A stretch of DNA of 64,000 nt from assembly GCA_022072165.1 (NCBI GenBank), contig JAJVIF010000004.1:2262-66261 (forward strand), written 5' to 3'. This document shows, piece by piece, positions 52,160-61,409 of this stretch. Source of the DNA: a bacterium (GTDB taxonomy: Bacteria > JAJVIF01). The notes beneath the pieces are model-generated. The model saw only the letters and a list, made by a program, of their open reading frames with translations, searched no databases and was not told where the DNA came from. Position numbers and translations under genes: made by a program. Numbering within the stretch: the stretch's first letter is position 1; the number at the start of each line of letters is the position of its first letter.

Positions 52160-53089
52160 ATGCCGCTCTTGCTGGTCCTGCTGGTCCTCTTACAGGCGCC
52201 GACCCGGTCTGCGACGCAGGAAAAGCGTCTGCAGGACGAAGGGGCGCGGGAGCTGGCGCGCCGGATGCAGACCGATGAGAACTTCAAGCGGGGACGGCTG
52301 CTGGCGCAGGCGGTGGCGCATTACCGGATCGCGGTGGCGGATCACATCCGGGAGACCGGGCGAGAGCCTGATGCTGCTGACATCATTCGTAATGGGTACC
52401 TCCTGACATGGGCGTCTGCAGGGACCCGGGGGATGCCGATTCAGCCCAAGTCGCAGGACACCCGGACCTTCCGGCTCCTGCAGGATGGTCCCCTGCCGGA
52501 CTTCGCGTATCTCTCCTACGGCCTGGAGCATCCACAGGGTGAGGGGACCTGGGAGACAAGCTGGAAATGGGTGCCGACCAACATCCAGCGGGTCATTGAT
52601 ACGGTCCGGAGCGACCGGTCGGCCTTTACAGATCGTCGCCGGGGTATCGAGATCCAGCTGGCCGCTCCGCTCGAACTGCACTTTGTCTTTACGCGGGAAT
52701 TGCCGTCCACCTATGCCCAGGCCTGCACCGTGACGCGCATGGTGCCGCTCAATACCACTGCCACGCAGCCTTGCGTGGAGGGGCTGTCGCTTTGGGTTCT
52801 GCCGCAGGGAAATCGCTATGCGACGGTCTGGGACGAGGCAAGTGGCGAGCAGACCGTCACGGTCTATGGTTATCCCAAGGACAGCATCGATGCCCGGAAA
52901 GTGGATGACAAGTTGACGCCGGAGTTTGTGCAGGTCTGGCCCCCGGCGGAGGGGACTCCCGCCATCCTCACCGTCGGAGCCGACAGCCTGATTGGGGACT
53001 TCGCCGTAACGCTGCCCAAAAATGAAGGGGAGCCCGGGAAGATCGACATCACGCCGATTCCCCTGCCTCCCCTGCCGAAAGTCGATTAG
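52160..53089 (+). CDS. Secreted protein of unknown function
   Basis: A 309-residue exported protein; the leader peptide (residues 1-18, Leu/Val-rich, MPLLLVLLVLLQAPT) has no lipobox. The mature part begins with a charged helix and continues as a beta-rich domain with the pair Cys near QACTVT and TQPCVEG. The ATG at 52160 starts the signal peptide; the TTG at 52127 is rejected. No domain I can name. It probably shares an operon with the preceding single-pass membrane protein. Confidence 0.65.
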   Translation: MPLLLVLLVLLQAPTRSATQEKRLQDEGARELARRMQTDENFKRGRLLAQAVAHYRIAVADHIRETGREPDAADIIRNGYLLTWASAGTRGMPIQPKSQDTRTFRLLQDGPLPDFAYLSYGLEHPQGEGTWETSWKWVPTNIQRVIDTVRSDRSAFTDRRRGIEIQLAAPLELHFVFTRELPSTYAQACTVTRMVPLNTTATQPCVEGLSLWVLPQGNRYATVWDEASGEQTVTVYGYPKDSIDARKVDDKLTPEFVQVWPPAEGTPAILTVGADSLIGDFAVTLPKNEGEPGKIDITPIPLPPLPKVD

Positions 53090-53101
53090 TCCGCGACCGG
53101 G

Positions 53102-53779
53102 CTAGCTGGCCGCAGAGGCGATGGTCTCCTGGAGCTTCAGCATCCGGGCGCCCCGCTGGTACTTGGACTCGCGCAGCGGCTCGAGGGGATAGCGATCCAG
53201 CAAATAGCGTCCGATGTCCTCGAGGACTGGGACCGGGAGTCCGTGGGACTCCACTTCCATGATCAGCTCGCTGGTGTGCTCATAGGTCGCTTCGTTGATG
53301 TAGTGGACTTTGTCGAAGGAGACATGGAGGGAGAGATCCCGTTCCCCCAGCTGCGCCTCTTCGCTCAATTCCTCAATCGCCAGACGGCTCTCCAGCGGTT
53401 CCCCAGCAGTGACCGTTCCCAGCTGTCCCAGGAAGTCAGAGACCTGGGCGAGGTCCCAGCCCTTGAGATTGAGCTTGAACTCGTTTCGAATGGTGGCGAG
53501 GGTGACTTTCTCGTGATCGGGATGGGGAGTCTTCAGAGTAAATCGCCCCTCGCTTTCCGGACCCGTGGTGAAGCGACGCTCCCGCACCCGGAAGGAGATG
53601 CTCTGCTCCAGGAACCGGAACGAGGGGGTGTCAAAGTAGCGGTCCACGACCCGGACCGGGCGGAGATCCTTCAGGGTCACCGGCAGGCTGAAGGAGTTGG
53701 AGAGATCCTCAACAACCTTGCGGTAGTAGAGGTCCTGTGCGCTGACTTTGACCAGGAAGATGACTTCAGCTTCGATCAC
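53102..53779 (-). CDS. CYTH-domain (triphosphate tunnel) protein
   Basis: A 225-residue protein with the tunnel-forming pattern of the CYTH family: EAEVIFLVK at the N-terminus, a DRYFDTP strand, FRVRER, RFTLKTP, then later EELSEEAQ and LIMEVESHG. Members hydrolyse triphosphates or cyclise ATP in the presence of metals. No partner domain (such as CHAD) is attached. The GTG start has GGGAG 9 bp upstream. Substrate unknown. Confidence 0.78.
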   Translation of the reverse strand: MIEAEVIFLVKVSAQDLYYRKVVEDLSNSFSLPVTLKDLRPVRVVDRYFDTPSFRFLEQSISFRVRERRFTTGPESEGRFTLKTPHPDHEKVTLATIRNEFKLNLKGWDLAQVSDFLGQLGTVTAGEPLESRLAIEELSEEAQLGERDLSLHVSFDKVHYINEATYEHTSELIMEVESHGLPVPVLEDIGRYLLDRYPLEPLRESKYQRGARMLKLQETIASAAS

Positions 53780-53831
53780 GGCGATGGGACTCCCTGTGAG
53801 CGTATGGCGTGCAAATCGAGGATAACACGCA

Positions 53832-53853
53832 CGCCCGGCCTGGAAGCCGGGCG
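53832..53853. terminator. Hairpin between the CYTH gene and the PpiC-like lipoprotein
   Basis: A perfect 8-bp stem cgcccggc/gccgggcg (53832-53839 with 53846-53853) with a short T-rich tract on the plus side. Confidence 0.4.
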
Positions 53854-53917
53854 CGGTTGTTTTCAGGGGGAGGTGCGTGGAGCCAGTCGATCTGCTCCTC
53901 GCAATGTTGCTGGCGAC

Positions 53918-54580
53918 TTACTGGCCGCCATCAGCCGCCGGGGTGGCGACACCGCCCGGACCCATGGCCGCTTCCTTGGTGGCCCAGATGTAGCCGACCT
54001 TCACCGTAGTGTCGGTCTCGGCCATTTTGCGGATGACGCCATAGCCGCCGTTCCACTCAAAGACCTTGCTGGTCTGACCCACTTCGAGGCTGGTCACCAG
54101 CGCCTGGGCCGCCTCGGGAACGTTCGCCTTGTCGAGTTCGATGATGTTGGCCGTGACATCGAAGCCCTTGGCCTTCAGGGACTTGATGACCTCGCCAGCG
54201 ACCGACATCGCCTGCTTTTCGCGCTCGGCCACTTCCGCCGCGAGGGCACCACCGAGCTTCTCCATGGCAGCAGCTTCAGCAGTCTGCATCTCGGCAGCCA
54301 TCGCGATGTCCTGCTGAGCAGCCTCCGCAAGACTGCCCAGGGCATTCTTGAAGGCTTCGTCGTGCTGGGCGATGTCCGCGGCCATGTCGTGCTGACCGGA
54401 GGCATCTGCCGTGGTGTCTGCCGGAGTGTCCGCCGGGGTGTCAGCCGGCGGAGTCGCCTGGGCGGCCGGCGCACCGCCGCCGCCGTCGGTGTTGACCGGA
54501 ATCGGTTTGTCGTTGGAGGGGCCGCAGCCCAGAACGAACAGCATCGCCAGGATGCTCAGGGCGAGTGGAAGGGGGCGCAT
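53918..54580 (-). CDS. Lipoprotein with a PpiC-like C-terminal half
   Basis: A 220-residue lipoprotein. The signal peptide ends in LFVLGC and is followed by an Ala/Asp/Pro/Thr-rich linker with ADTPADTPADTT repeats. A long Ala-rich helix region (about 60-135) comes next, and then ALVTSLEVGQTSKVFEWNGGYGVIRKM, which resembles the end of a parvulin domain (slxxGxxs.vvxxxxGyhIi). The catalytic first half of a parvulin is not recognisable, so isomerase activity is doubtful. GAGGAG precedes the ATG by 8 bp, and a strong 8-bp hairpin sits in the leader (54601-54621). Confidence 0.62.
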   Translation of the reverse strand: MRPLPLALSILAMLFVLGCGPSNDKPIPVNTDGGGGAPAAQATPPADTPADTPADTTADASGQHDMAADIAQHDEAFKNALGSLAEAAQQDIAMAAEMQTAEAAAMEKLGGALAAEVAEREKQAMSVAGEVIKSLKAKGFDVTANIIELDKANVPEAAQALVTSLEVGQTSKVFEWNGGYGVIRKMAETDTTVKVGYIWATKEAAMGPGGVATPAADGGQ

Positions 54581-54766
54581 ACCGGGCACTCCTCTATCAC
54601 CCCGCCGGGGCAACCGGCGGGTGGATGGTGAAGTCGTCGCTAAAGTGGAGATTGAATCATTGCAGTGCAGGGGAGTCAATCAGTCTTAATGCGCCTGATT
54701 GCCGGTCCATCGCCGGGGGCATGGGATACTCCGGGCGACTCCCGACCCCTCTGCCACAGGCCGCGC

Positions 54767-55465
54767 ATGTCAGCACCACTCCTTGCCGCTACCGACCTCA
54801 GGATCGCCCCCTCGCCCGGAGCGTCCGTGCCGCCACTGGTCCAGCTGCCAGCGCTGGAGGTGGTGGCCGGTGAGCGGATAGCGCTGACCGGCCCGTCGGG
54901 AGTGGGGAAGTCGACCCTGCTACGGGGGCTGGTCCGGCTGCAGCCCTGCGAGGCCGCGAGCTTTACGGTTCGGGGGGAGGAGGCGACTGGCTGGTCAGTA
55001 CGCCAGCTTCGTCAGCAACTGGTTTATCTCCCACAAGTGCCGCAATCTCTGTCGGAGTCCGTCTGGGAAGACTGCCGTCTGACCCTGTCATTTCAGGGAA
55101 GGGTGCCAGCAGACTGGAAGGCACAGGCCGCCGCAGCGCTACGTCAGGCTGGTCTGGCAGAAGAGCATTGGGAGACCGATGCGGGTCGCCTGAGCGTGGG
55201 GCAGCGGATGCGGCTCGCCCTCGCCCGGGCGATGCTGATGAGTCCGGCGCTGCTGCTCCTGGATGAGACCTTCGCGCCGCTGGACCCGGTATCGCAGGTG
55301 GCAGTCCAGGCCGTCCTGCGGGAGTGGCTGGAGCAGGGGGATCGGGCGCTGATTTTTGTCGCGCACGATGTCGCGCTGACACAGACCTTCGCTACGGTCC
55401 GCTGGGAGCTGACTGACTCCCGGACCCTGCATCGGAGTGCAGTCTCTGCGGAGGCGACAGCATGA
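54767..55465 (+). CDS. fetA: ABC transporter ATPase, FetA/YbbL type
   Basis: The ATP-binding subunit of a FetAB-type transporter, 232 residues. Walker A GPSGVGKST, signature LSVGQRMRLALARA, Walker B ALLLLDETFAPLD and the switch His in VAHD are intact. The partner permease overlaps its stop by 4 bp (ATGA). E. coli FetAB exports iron and protects against peroxide; the same role here is inference from the permease type. The ATG has only CAGG upstream. Confidence 0.88.
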   Translation: MSAPLLAATDLRIAPSPGASVPPLVQLPALEVVAGERIALTGPSGVGKSTLLRGLVRLQPCEAASFTVRGEEATGWSVRQLRQQLVYLPQVPQSLSESVWEDCRLTLSFQGRVPADWKAQAAAALRQAGLAEEHWETDAGRLSVGQRMRLALARAMLMSPALLLLDETFAPLDPVSQVAVQAVLREWLEQGDRALIFVAHDVALTQTFATVRWELTDSRTLHRSAVSAEATA

Positions 55466-56292
55466 ACCTGTGGCTGGTCATAGCCCGGGGGCCGCAACTG
55501 ATCGAGCCGTCCTGGCTCCAGGTCGGGGCCATGGCTCTGGTGGTGTTGCTGTTTGTCGGGGTTTCCCGACGCTTGCGACTGGGGCTGGAGACGCCCCTGC
55601 TTATGGGGGTGTCGCGCACAGCGTTGCAGCTGGGGTTGCTGGGGCTCCTTCTGCATCAAATCTTCGCGATGTCATCCTGGTTACTGATCCTGGGGATGCT
55701 CGGGGTGATGGGGACCATCGCCAGCTTCACCGCGCTCCGGCTGCAGAAAGTGAAGCTGCGACGGCTGATCCCGCTGATCGGACTGACGCTGGCGATCGCC
55801 GCAGGCGGGATCGTGACCCTGTTAACCCAGGGCGTGCTGGGCATCGACCCGTGGTATGACCCGTACTATCTGATCCCCTTCGGCGGGATGATGCTGGGGA
55901 ACGGGATGCATGTCCTGGCACTCGCTCTGGATCGCCTGAGTGGTGAACTGACAACTCGTCGCGAGCAGGTGGAAACAGCGCTGGCCCTGGGCGCGGACCC
56001 CTCCCAGGCGGCTGCGCCTGCCCTGCGAGCGGCGATCCGGGCGGCGACTCTGCCGCTGGTGCTGGAGCTCAGTACGGTCGGGCTGGTACAGATTCCGGGA
56101 ACGATGAGTGGGCAATTGCTCGGGGGAGTCGCGCCGGCAGTGGCGGTGAAGTACCAGATGCTGGTGATGTATGCGTGGGTGGCGACCGGTCTGATCGCGG
56201 TATTGCTGGGGACTCGTCTGGCGCTGAGGGAGTACTTCACCTCTGACTGGTCCTATGGCGCCTGGGCTGCCGAGCCGAGGGATTTGCGCTGA
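55462..56292 (+). CDS. fetB: ABC transporter permease, FetB/YbbM type
   Basis: The membrane partner of FetA, 276 residues with about seven helices. The UPF0014 pattern is clear: ETPLLMGVSRTALQLGLLG near residues 37-55, then MMLGNGMHVLALALDRL, EQVETALALGADP and LVQIPGTMSGQLLGG. Its first codon overlaps the fetA stop by 4 bp, so translation is coupled. Likely exports iron or another cation. Confidence 0.88.
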   Translation: MNLWLVIARGPQLIEPSWLQVGAMALVVLLFVGVSRRLRLGLETPLLMGVSRTALQLGLLGLLLHQIFAMSSWLLILGMLGVMGTIASFTALRLQKVKLRRLIPLIGLTLAIAAGGIVTLLTQGVLGIDPWYDPYYLIPFGGMMLGNGMHVLALALDRLSGELTTRREQVETALALGADPSQAAAPALRAAIRAATLPLVLELSTVGLVQIPGTMSGQLLGGVAPAVAVKYQMLVMYAWVATGLIAVLLGTRLALREYFTSDWSYGAWAAEPRDLR

Positions 56293-56374
56293 GACCCTGC
56301 CATGGTCCCGCATTGGAGTACTATGGCCCGCCTCACTCTCACTTTTCTACTTCCCCAGGAAGGAAATCCTCCCA

Positions 56375-57022
56375 ATGCGCAACCACTGCTTCTGGCTGTT
56401 GCTCTGCCTGTTCGTCATCTCAGCGCCAGCGATCGCCAAGGATGAGAAAGACGCGGCTGAGGATGTCGGCCAGATCATCATCCTCCCCTCCCCGGCAGGC
56501 TGTCCCCTGGCGATTGCGAAACTCGAAATGGAGTACCGCGAGACTTCCAAGGAAGTGAGTCAGGAGCGGGGAGGCGGGCTGTTCGAGAAGAAATCGATCA
56601 ACACCTTTCAGCGTCCGCGGGGGCTGGACAACAGATTCTGGATCACCAACAGCGGCTCCCAGGCGATGATTGGCACCGAGTTTGTCGGCATTTACTTCGA
56701 TGCGTTCGGTGGGTATCTCAACACGGTCTCGTTCTACAGCCGGAAATTGATCGAACCAACCGGGAAGCAACGGGAGGTCAAGGGGGCCTTTGACTTTCCC
56801 GGCGCCGGCTATACCAGCCGGGTGGTGCTCTTCCCGTATCGCATTGCCTTTGCGGATGGCAGCACCTGGCGCTGCGACCTCGTGCAGATGCAGACGCTGG
56901 CCGAGATGCAGGCCGGGGTCACCCTGACATTGGAACAGATGGAACCGGCGTTTAGGAACAAGCCGCAGGGAACCGATCCGGTCCGGAACTATCTGCAGGA
57001 GCCGGTGATGCTGGCGGAGTAG
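56375..57022 (+). CDS. Secreted protein of unknown function
   Basis: A 215-residue exported protein with a cleavable signal peptide (CLFVISAPAIA, cut before KDEKD). The mature part is beta-rich with two Cys (AGCPLAI, WRCDLVQ). No domain I recognise. aggaagga stands 10 bp before the ATG. A TACTAT box (56319-56324) is the likely -10, giving a leader of about 45 nt. Confidence 0.65.
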   Translation: MRNHCFWLLLCLFVISAPAIAKDEKDAAEDVGQIIILPSPAGCPLAIAKLEMEYRETSKEVSQERGGGLFEKKSINTFQRPRGLDNRFWITNSGSQAMIGTEFVGIYFDAFGGYLNTVSFYSRKLIEPTGKQREVKGAFDFPGAGYTSRVVLFPYRIAFADGSTWRCDLVQMQTLAEMQAGVTLTLEQMEPAFRNKPQGTDPVRNYLQEPVMLAE

Positions 57023-57170
57023 GCCGGTCTGGCTGCGGGGCTGGATTCGCCAGGTGCCAGACGAATCTGTCAGTAGCTGGCCCCGGTCCGGGGCCAGCGT
57101 TCAATTGTGGGGTGTGCCGTACGCAGCCAGCTTTGGCATCGGCATGTCATCCGGTGACGGTCCGCATCAC

Positions 57171-57199
57171 TTGACAAACTTCGGGGACGCTGGGATACT
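57171..57199 (+). promoter_or_regulatory. Strong promoter of the Cys-rich protein gene
   Basis: Consensus TTGACA (57171-57176), 17 bp, GATACT (57194-57199). Transcription would start near 57206, inside the first of the tandem decamers that follow. Confidence 0.7.
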
Positions 57200-57200
57200 A

Positions 57201-57247
57201 CCCGCTGTTACCCGCTGTTACCCGCTGTTACCCGCTGTTACCCGCTG
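57201..57247 (+). repeat. Tandem decamer repeats in the leader
   Basis: Four exact copies of cccgctgtta (57201-57240) plus a partial fifth, cccgctg (57241-57247), starting one base after the -10. They lie in the 5' leader of the next gene. The number may vary between strains by slippage and change expression. Confidence 0.9.
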
Positions 57248-57292
57248 AAGGGGTACCTGACGGAGACTGACTGCGAGTCTGGGAGGTTGATG

Positions 57293-57769
57293 ATGACATC
57301 GGCCCGTAGTGAATACGCTTTGCGCTTTCCCGTGGCGTGGCTGCTGAGTGTGCTGCTGCTGATTACGGCTCTTGGAATCCAGCCAGCAGAGGCGGTACCC
57401 TGTGACTTCTGCTGTGAATACGTCATCTCAAGTCCCATGCTGGTCAGCAGAGCAATTGTCTGTCCAGAGCCTTGTCCGTCAGAAGTGGAAGGGACCTGCT
57501 GGGTTGACGTAAGGATTGAAGAAATGAAGGTGACCAACTGTCCCGAAGCCATATGTAGCCTGCTGACCCCGAATGAGGCCATCTGCTGTGGGGATGAGTA
57601 CTGTCAGTTTGTCGTGGTTGCTATCCACACCTACCCGTATGACTGCACCTGCCCGGAATGCGAGGACTGGGTCAACGAATTGATTCAGTCTGGTCAGTTC
57701 TTCGAGTGGTGCTTTGGAGACGGGCGAGTATCCTGCGAACGGGAGTCCGAGCAATGCTGCCCAGATTAG
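57293..57769 (+). CDS. Secreted cysteine-rich protein, function unknown
   Basis: A 158-residue precursor. The signal peptide (34 residues) should be cut after AEA, leaving about 124 residues with 18 Cys, many in CC, CxC and CxxC pairs (PCDFCC, CPEPC, ICCGDEYC, CTCPEC, QCCPD). It is acidic, and multiple disulfides or metal binding are likely. GGGAGG stands 6 bp before the chosen ATG at 57293; an ATG one codon earlier is too close. No named family. The following lipoprotein is on the same strand, 74 bp on. Confidence 0.7.
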   Translation: MTSARSEYALRFPVAWLLSVLLLITALGIQPAEAVPCDFCCEYVISSPMLVSRAIVCPEPCPSEVEGTCWVDVRIEEMKVTNCPEAICSLLTPNEAICCGDEYCQFVVVAIHTYPYDCTCPECEDWVNELIQSGQFFEWCFGDGRVSCERESEQCCPD

Positions 57770-57843
57770 CAACATCCCGTTTCAGGGAGATCGCTCAGGG
57801 GGAAGTTCACTGTAAACTGCTGTGCTGTAAGGAGAAACGCCTC

Positions 57844-58905
57844 ATGAAACGAACGACTCTTTCATGGCTTGCCGCAGTACTAATCGGCGGATCGTTGTGC
57901 GGTCTGTTGGCAGGTTGCGGGGATTCACCAACTCCTGCTCCGGATAAAGCGCAGCATCAAACTGCCGCTGCACCCGAGGCACCGGCCGGGCAGACGCTGC
58001 CGGAATCCCTGACCAGTTTCCCAGCCCTGGTCAGGGGTCCCCTCGCGCCCTCGCCGGATGCGACACCGGTGAACATTGAAGCACTCCAGCAGCGGGTGAT
58101 CAGCGGTTCCCTGAAGAGTGCACGGGATGCCTGCCTCCTGGCGAGTGGGGTTCATGGATACTCGCCTGAGCGATTAGCGCCCTTTATGTTCTGCTGGCCG
58201 GTGGATGGCGGGGTGCCTGTCCCAATGACGAGCGTACAGGAGGATGCACAAGATACTTGGATGATCTCGTGGGGAAGTGCCCAGGAGCCAGCGCGTGTGG
58301 TTGCTGGTCTTTCCTCCAGACAATTGCGAGCGAGTCTGGAGCCGAAAGTTGCCAGTTCGGCAGCACTAACATCCAGCATATATGCGTCAGGCGAGGATGA
58401 CTTTTCCGTCTACCGGCGGTGGAGTGCAGCCTGGCGGGAAGGACCCGCCCGATTTGAAGAGCCCATGGCACAGCGGCTGACCCTGATTGGGCAAGTGGCG
58501 GGCATGCTGCACAGTCTGCTGCAGGAGACTGGCACGTTTCCGCAGAGCAATGCGGAGTTAGCTCAATTGGGAATTGGTTTTATAAACATGGTGCCCGTCG
58601 CAGATCCCTCCGATGCCGACTTCGTGCTTGAGTGGGACGGTGTGCAGGCCTATGGTCTTAGTGTGCGGTTGAATGCCACTGAGCGATTTGCCGCAGTGCT
58701 CTATGTTGAGAGTATCGGGCTCGACGGTACCGAGGAGCCAGCCATGAGTTTCGGAGAGACCGGAGCGAGCACAGTCAATTTAGGACAGAGCCGCCTGGTC
58801 CCAAGGTTCCTGTTCGACCGGCATGCCGGACGGTCCATGACACTGATCGGAGCCTGGAACCTGGTTCCGGCGGAGCAGGCCACGCTGCCTCTTGCCGGAG
58901 ATTAG
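57844..58905 (+). CDS. Lipoprotein of unknown function
   Basis: A 353-residue lipoprotein. The lipobox is LLAGC (Cys at about 25), followed by a Pro/Ala/Gln-rich linker, then a mixed alpha/beta domain with LASGVHGYSPERLAPFMF near residues 99-116 and GQVAGMLHSLLQETGTFPQSNAELAQLG near 217-244. I do not recognise a family. The ATG has AAGGAG 9 bp upstream. A long frame to 57658 reads over the previous gene and is rejected. Confidence 0.68.
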   Translation: MKRTTLSWLAAVLIGGSLCGLLAGCGDSPTPAPDKAQHQTAAAPEAPAGQTLPESLTSFPALVRGPLAPSPDATPVNIEALQQRVISGSLKSARDACLLASGVHGYSPERLAPFMFCWPVDGGVPVPMTSVQEDAQDTWMISWGSAQEPARVVAGLSSRQLRASLEPKVASSAALTSSIYASGEDDFSVYRRWSAAWREGPARFEEPMAQRLTLIGQVAGMLHSLLQETGTFPQSNAELAQLGIGFINMVPVADPSDADFVLEWDGVQAYGLSVRLNATERFAAVLYVESIGLDGTEEPAMSFGETGASTVNLGQSRLVPRFLFDRHAGRSMTLIGAWNLVPAEQATLPLAGD

Positions 58906-58971
58906 CAGACTCGCAAATGTGCGCAGAAAAAGGGTAGACAGACTCCGGGGGGAGGCGCACACTCCCGCACC

Positions 58972-60717
58972 ATGGGCCTCCCTCCTGCCTCTGCCCCGAC
59001 TCCGCCTGTCGATGGACGCACCACGTTTATGCAGGCCCTCCTGCCGCAGGAGCGTCCGGTGCCCCACGGCCCGGCGCTCTGGATGTGGCGGCATCTCTAT
59101 CCGGCCGCCCTGGTGCCGGACCTGCTGGCCGGACTGACCGTCGGGCTGGTCGCGATTCCCCTGGCGCTCGCCTTCGCGATTTCTTCGGGGATGCAGCCGG
59201 CGGAGGGACTCTACACCGCGATCCTCGCCGGGATCATCGTGAGTGCCCTGGGCGGGACTCGTCATCAGGTGGCCGGTCCCACCGGGGCGTTTGTGGTGGT
59301 GGTGGCCGATGTGATTGCCCGCCATGGTGTCAGCGGACTCCTGACCGCGACCTTTCTCGCGGGGGTCATGCTGATTCTGCTGGGCCTGAGCCGGCTGGGG
59401 ACCATCATCAAGTTCATTCCCTATCCTGTCGTGACCGGATTCACCGCCGGGATTGCGATCATCATCTTTACCGGCCAGATCAAGGATGTCCTGGGGCTGA
59501 CAGTCCCGCATGACCATGCGGAGTTTGTGCCGAAGCTCATCGCTATCGTACAGGCCTTGCCGACCATCGATGGCGGCACCCTGGTACTGAGCGCCATCGG
59601 CCTGCTGCTCCTCCTCCTCTGGCCCCGCATTACGACCAAGATTCCCAGCCCGATTGTGGTGCTGGTGGTGCTGAGCATTCTGAACCAGTGGATCGGAGCC
59701 GAAACGATCGGCGACCGGTTCGGCGCATTGCCTACGACGCTCCCGACCTGGCAGCTGCCTGAATTCTCCGTGCGGCTCATTGCCGATGTCTTTCCCAGCG
59801 CCATTGCGATCGCGCTGCTGAGCGGCATCGAGAGTCTGCTGTCGGCGGTGGTGGCGGATGGCGCGGCGGATACGCAGCACGATGCGAATCAGGAGCTGAT
59901 CGCGCAGGGGCTGGCGAACTGTGTCACGCCGCTGGTGCACGGACTCCCCTGCACCGGGGCGATTGCCCGGACCATGACCAACATCCGCTCCGGGGCGCAG
60001 GGCCCGGTGAGTGGGATCGTGCATGGCCTGGTGGTGCTCCTGGCGGTTCTGGTCGGGATGCCCCTGATCGCGCAGGTCCCCCTGGCGGCCCTCGGCGCGA
60101 TTCTGGTGATTGTCGCGTGGAACATGAGCGAGATTCGGCACATCCAGGGCTTGCTCCATGGACCGCGCGGCGATGTGCTGGTGCTGTTCCTCACGATGGG
60201 ACTCACCGTGTTTGTGGACCTCATCGTGGCGGTGGAGGTCGGGGTCATCCTCGCCAGCCTGCTCTTTATCAAGCGGCTGACGGAGCTGGTGACGGTCGAG
60301 GAAGTCACCGAGGGCACGGCGCCGACCGGCTTTCATGGCGGTGTCATTCCTCGTGGAATGCAGGTCTACACCATCGGAGGTCCGTTCTTCTTCGGGGTGC
60401 TGGAACGCTTCGAGCGGACCCTGAGCATTACGGCACCGGACACGCATACGGTCATCATCCGAATGAAGATGGTGCCGGCGATTGATGCGACCGCGTTGCA
60501 TGGCCTGGAGCGCATCGTGACCAAGCTGCATCAGCAAGGGAAGCGGGTCTATCTCACGGGACTCAAAGAACAACCCCGCCGGGTATTACACCAGGCGGGG
60601 CTGATTGCGCTCATTGGTGGTGACGACCACTGCTTCCCGCGCCTGGGGGATGCCATCCGGCATCTGGGGGGGAGCTGGCCCGGCGGCGACTCGCCAGTTC
60701 CGCAGGCTCAGGAGTAG
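58972..60717 (+). CDS. SulP-family anion transporter with STAS domain
   Basis: A membrane transporter of 581 residues with about 12-14 helices in the N-terminal 420 residues (signature LTVGLVAIPLALAFAISSGMQP; GTRHQVAGPTGAF) and a C-terminal STAS domain (about 450-565, with IIRMKMVPAIDATALHGLE). SulP proteins move sulfate, bicarbonate or dicarboxylates. The substrate is not determined by sequence. GGGGGAGG lies 16 bp before the first ATG, which is far, so the start may be a later one such as 59029. Confidence 0.87.
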   Translation: MGLPPASAPTPPVDGRTTFMQALLPQERPVPHGPALWMWRHLYPAALVPDLLAGLTVGLVAIPLALAFAISSGMQPAEGLYTAILAGIIVSALGGTRHQVAGPTGAFVVVVADVIARHGVSGLLTATFLAGVMLILLGLSRLGTIIKFIPYPVVTGFTAGIAIIIFTGQIKDVLGLTVPHDHAEFVPKLIAIVQALPTIDGGTLVLSAIGLLLLLLWPRITTKIPSPIVVLVVLSILNQWIGAETIGDRFGALPTTLPTWQLPEFSVRLIADVFPSAIAIALLSGIESLLSAVVADGAADTQHDANQELIAQGLANCVTPLVHGLPCTGAIARTMTNIRSGAQGPVSGIVHGLVVLLAVLVGMPLIAQVPLAALGAILVIVAWNMSEIRHIQGLLHGPRGDVLVLFLTMGLTVFVDLIVAVEVGVILASLLFIKRLTELVTVEEVTEGTAPTGFHGGVIPRGMQVYTIGGPFFFGVLERFERTLSITAPDTHTVIIRMKMVPAIDATALHGLERIVTKLHQQGKRVYLTGLKEQPRRVLHQAGLIALIGGDDHCFPRLGDAIRHLGGSWPGGDSPVPQAQE

Positions 60718-60755
60718 CTGCAGCACAGACGAGTCTCTGGGCTGCGATCGCTCGC

Positions 60756-61298
60756 TTACTTCTTTTTGGGTTCCGGATCGGGACCGTGACGGTTGGAACG
60801 GGTGCTGTTGTGATTGGTAGCCCGATTCTGGCCCCCTTCGGCGGCGGACTCCCAGTCCCTGGCGATGGCCGCGACATCTTTCGCGATGTCGGAGTCGGCC
60901 CCGCGACCCCTGGTCATGGCCGCATGGAGGGCATGCCAGCGTGACGCCATCGCGCTGAAGGCCTCGGCGAGGTCGTCCGGGGACCAGCGCTTTTCGATCT
61001 GCGCCGCAGTCCCGGCGATCGCCGCAAAGTAGGTGTCGTCGTGGGCCCGCTCTTTGGGAGTCAGCTGCAGGGTCATCCCGGCGAAGGGGGCTTCCTTCTG
61101 CAGCTTCTTCAGGTCGTTGAGGGCGGCGACACCATCCGGGGAGAGATTTTTGGGCAGCAAGGTCACGACCATGGTCCCCTCATCGTGCAGTTGCACGGCC
61201 ATCTCGATGGTGTCGCGGTTGATGTCCGCAGCGTAGAGAGTGACCGGTGCCAGGATGGTGGCGAGACAGAGGGTAGTGAGCAGCAGGAGGGTACGCAT
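60756..61298 (-). CDS. Secreted protein of unknown function, Lys-tailed
   Basis: A 180-residue exported protein. The signal peptide ends in PVTLYAA. The mature part is mostly helical (DLKKLQKEAPFAGM, DDLAEAFSAMASRWHALHAAM) and ends in a disordered basic tail (HGPDPEPKKK). CGGAG precedes the ATG at 61298 by 8 bp. No family I recognise. The next gene upstream on the same strand is another small exported helical protein; they may be related or work together. Confidence 0.62.
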   Translation of the reverse strand: MRTLLLLTTLCLATILAPVTLYAADINRDTIEMAVQLHDEGTMVVTLLPKNLSPDGVAALNDLKKLQKEAPFAGMTLQLTPKERAHDDTYFAAIAGTAAQIEKRWSPDDLAEAFSAMASRWHALHAAMTRGRGADSDIAKDVAAIARDWESAAEGGQNRATNHNSTRSNRHGPDPEPKKK

Positions 61299-61409
61299 GA
61301 CGGGGACTCCGTAGGTGGTGGAAATGACAGCAAGCTGGGTGCTGCTGAGGGGAGAGTACATGCACTGTGCCATGGGGATCTGACAGGGCTCCCGGACCGG
61401 CAGGGGCGA

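Noticed and set aside
58780-60573. Minus-strand ORF of 597 aa opposite the SulP gene
   Set aside because: Rich in His, Arg and Asp without any family match, and completely overlapped by a conserved transporter.
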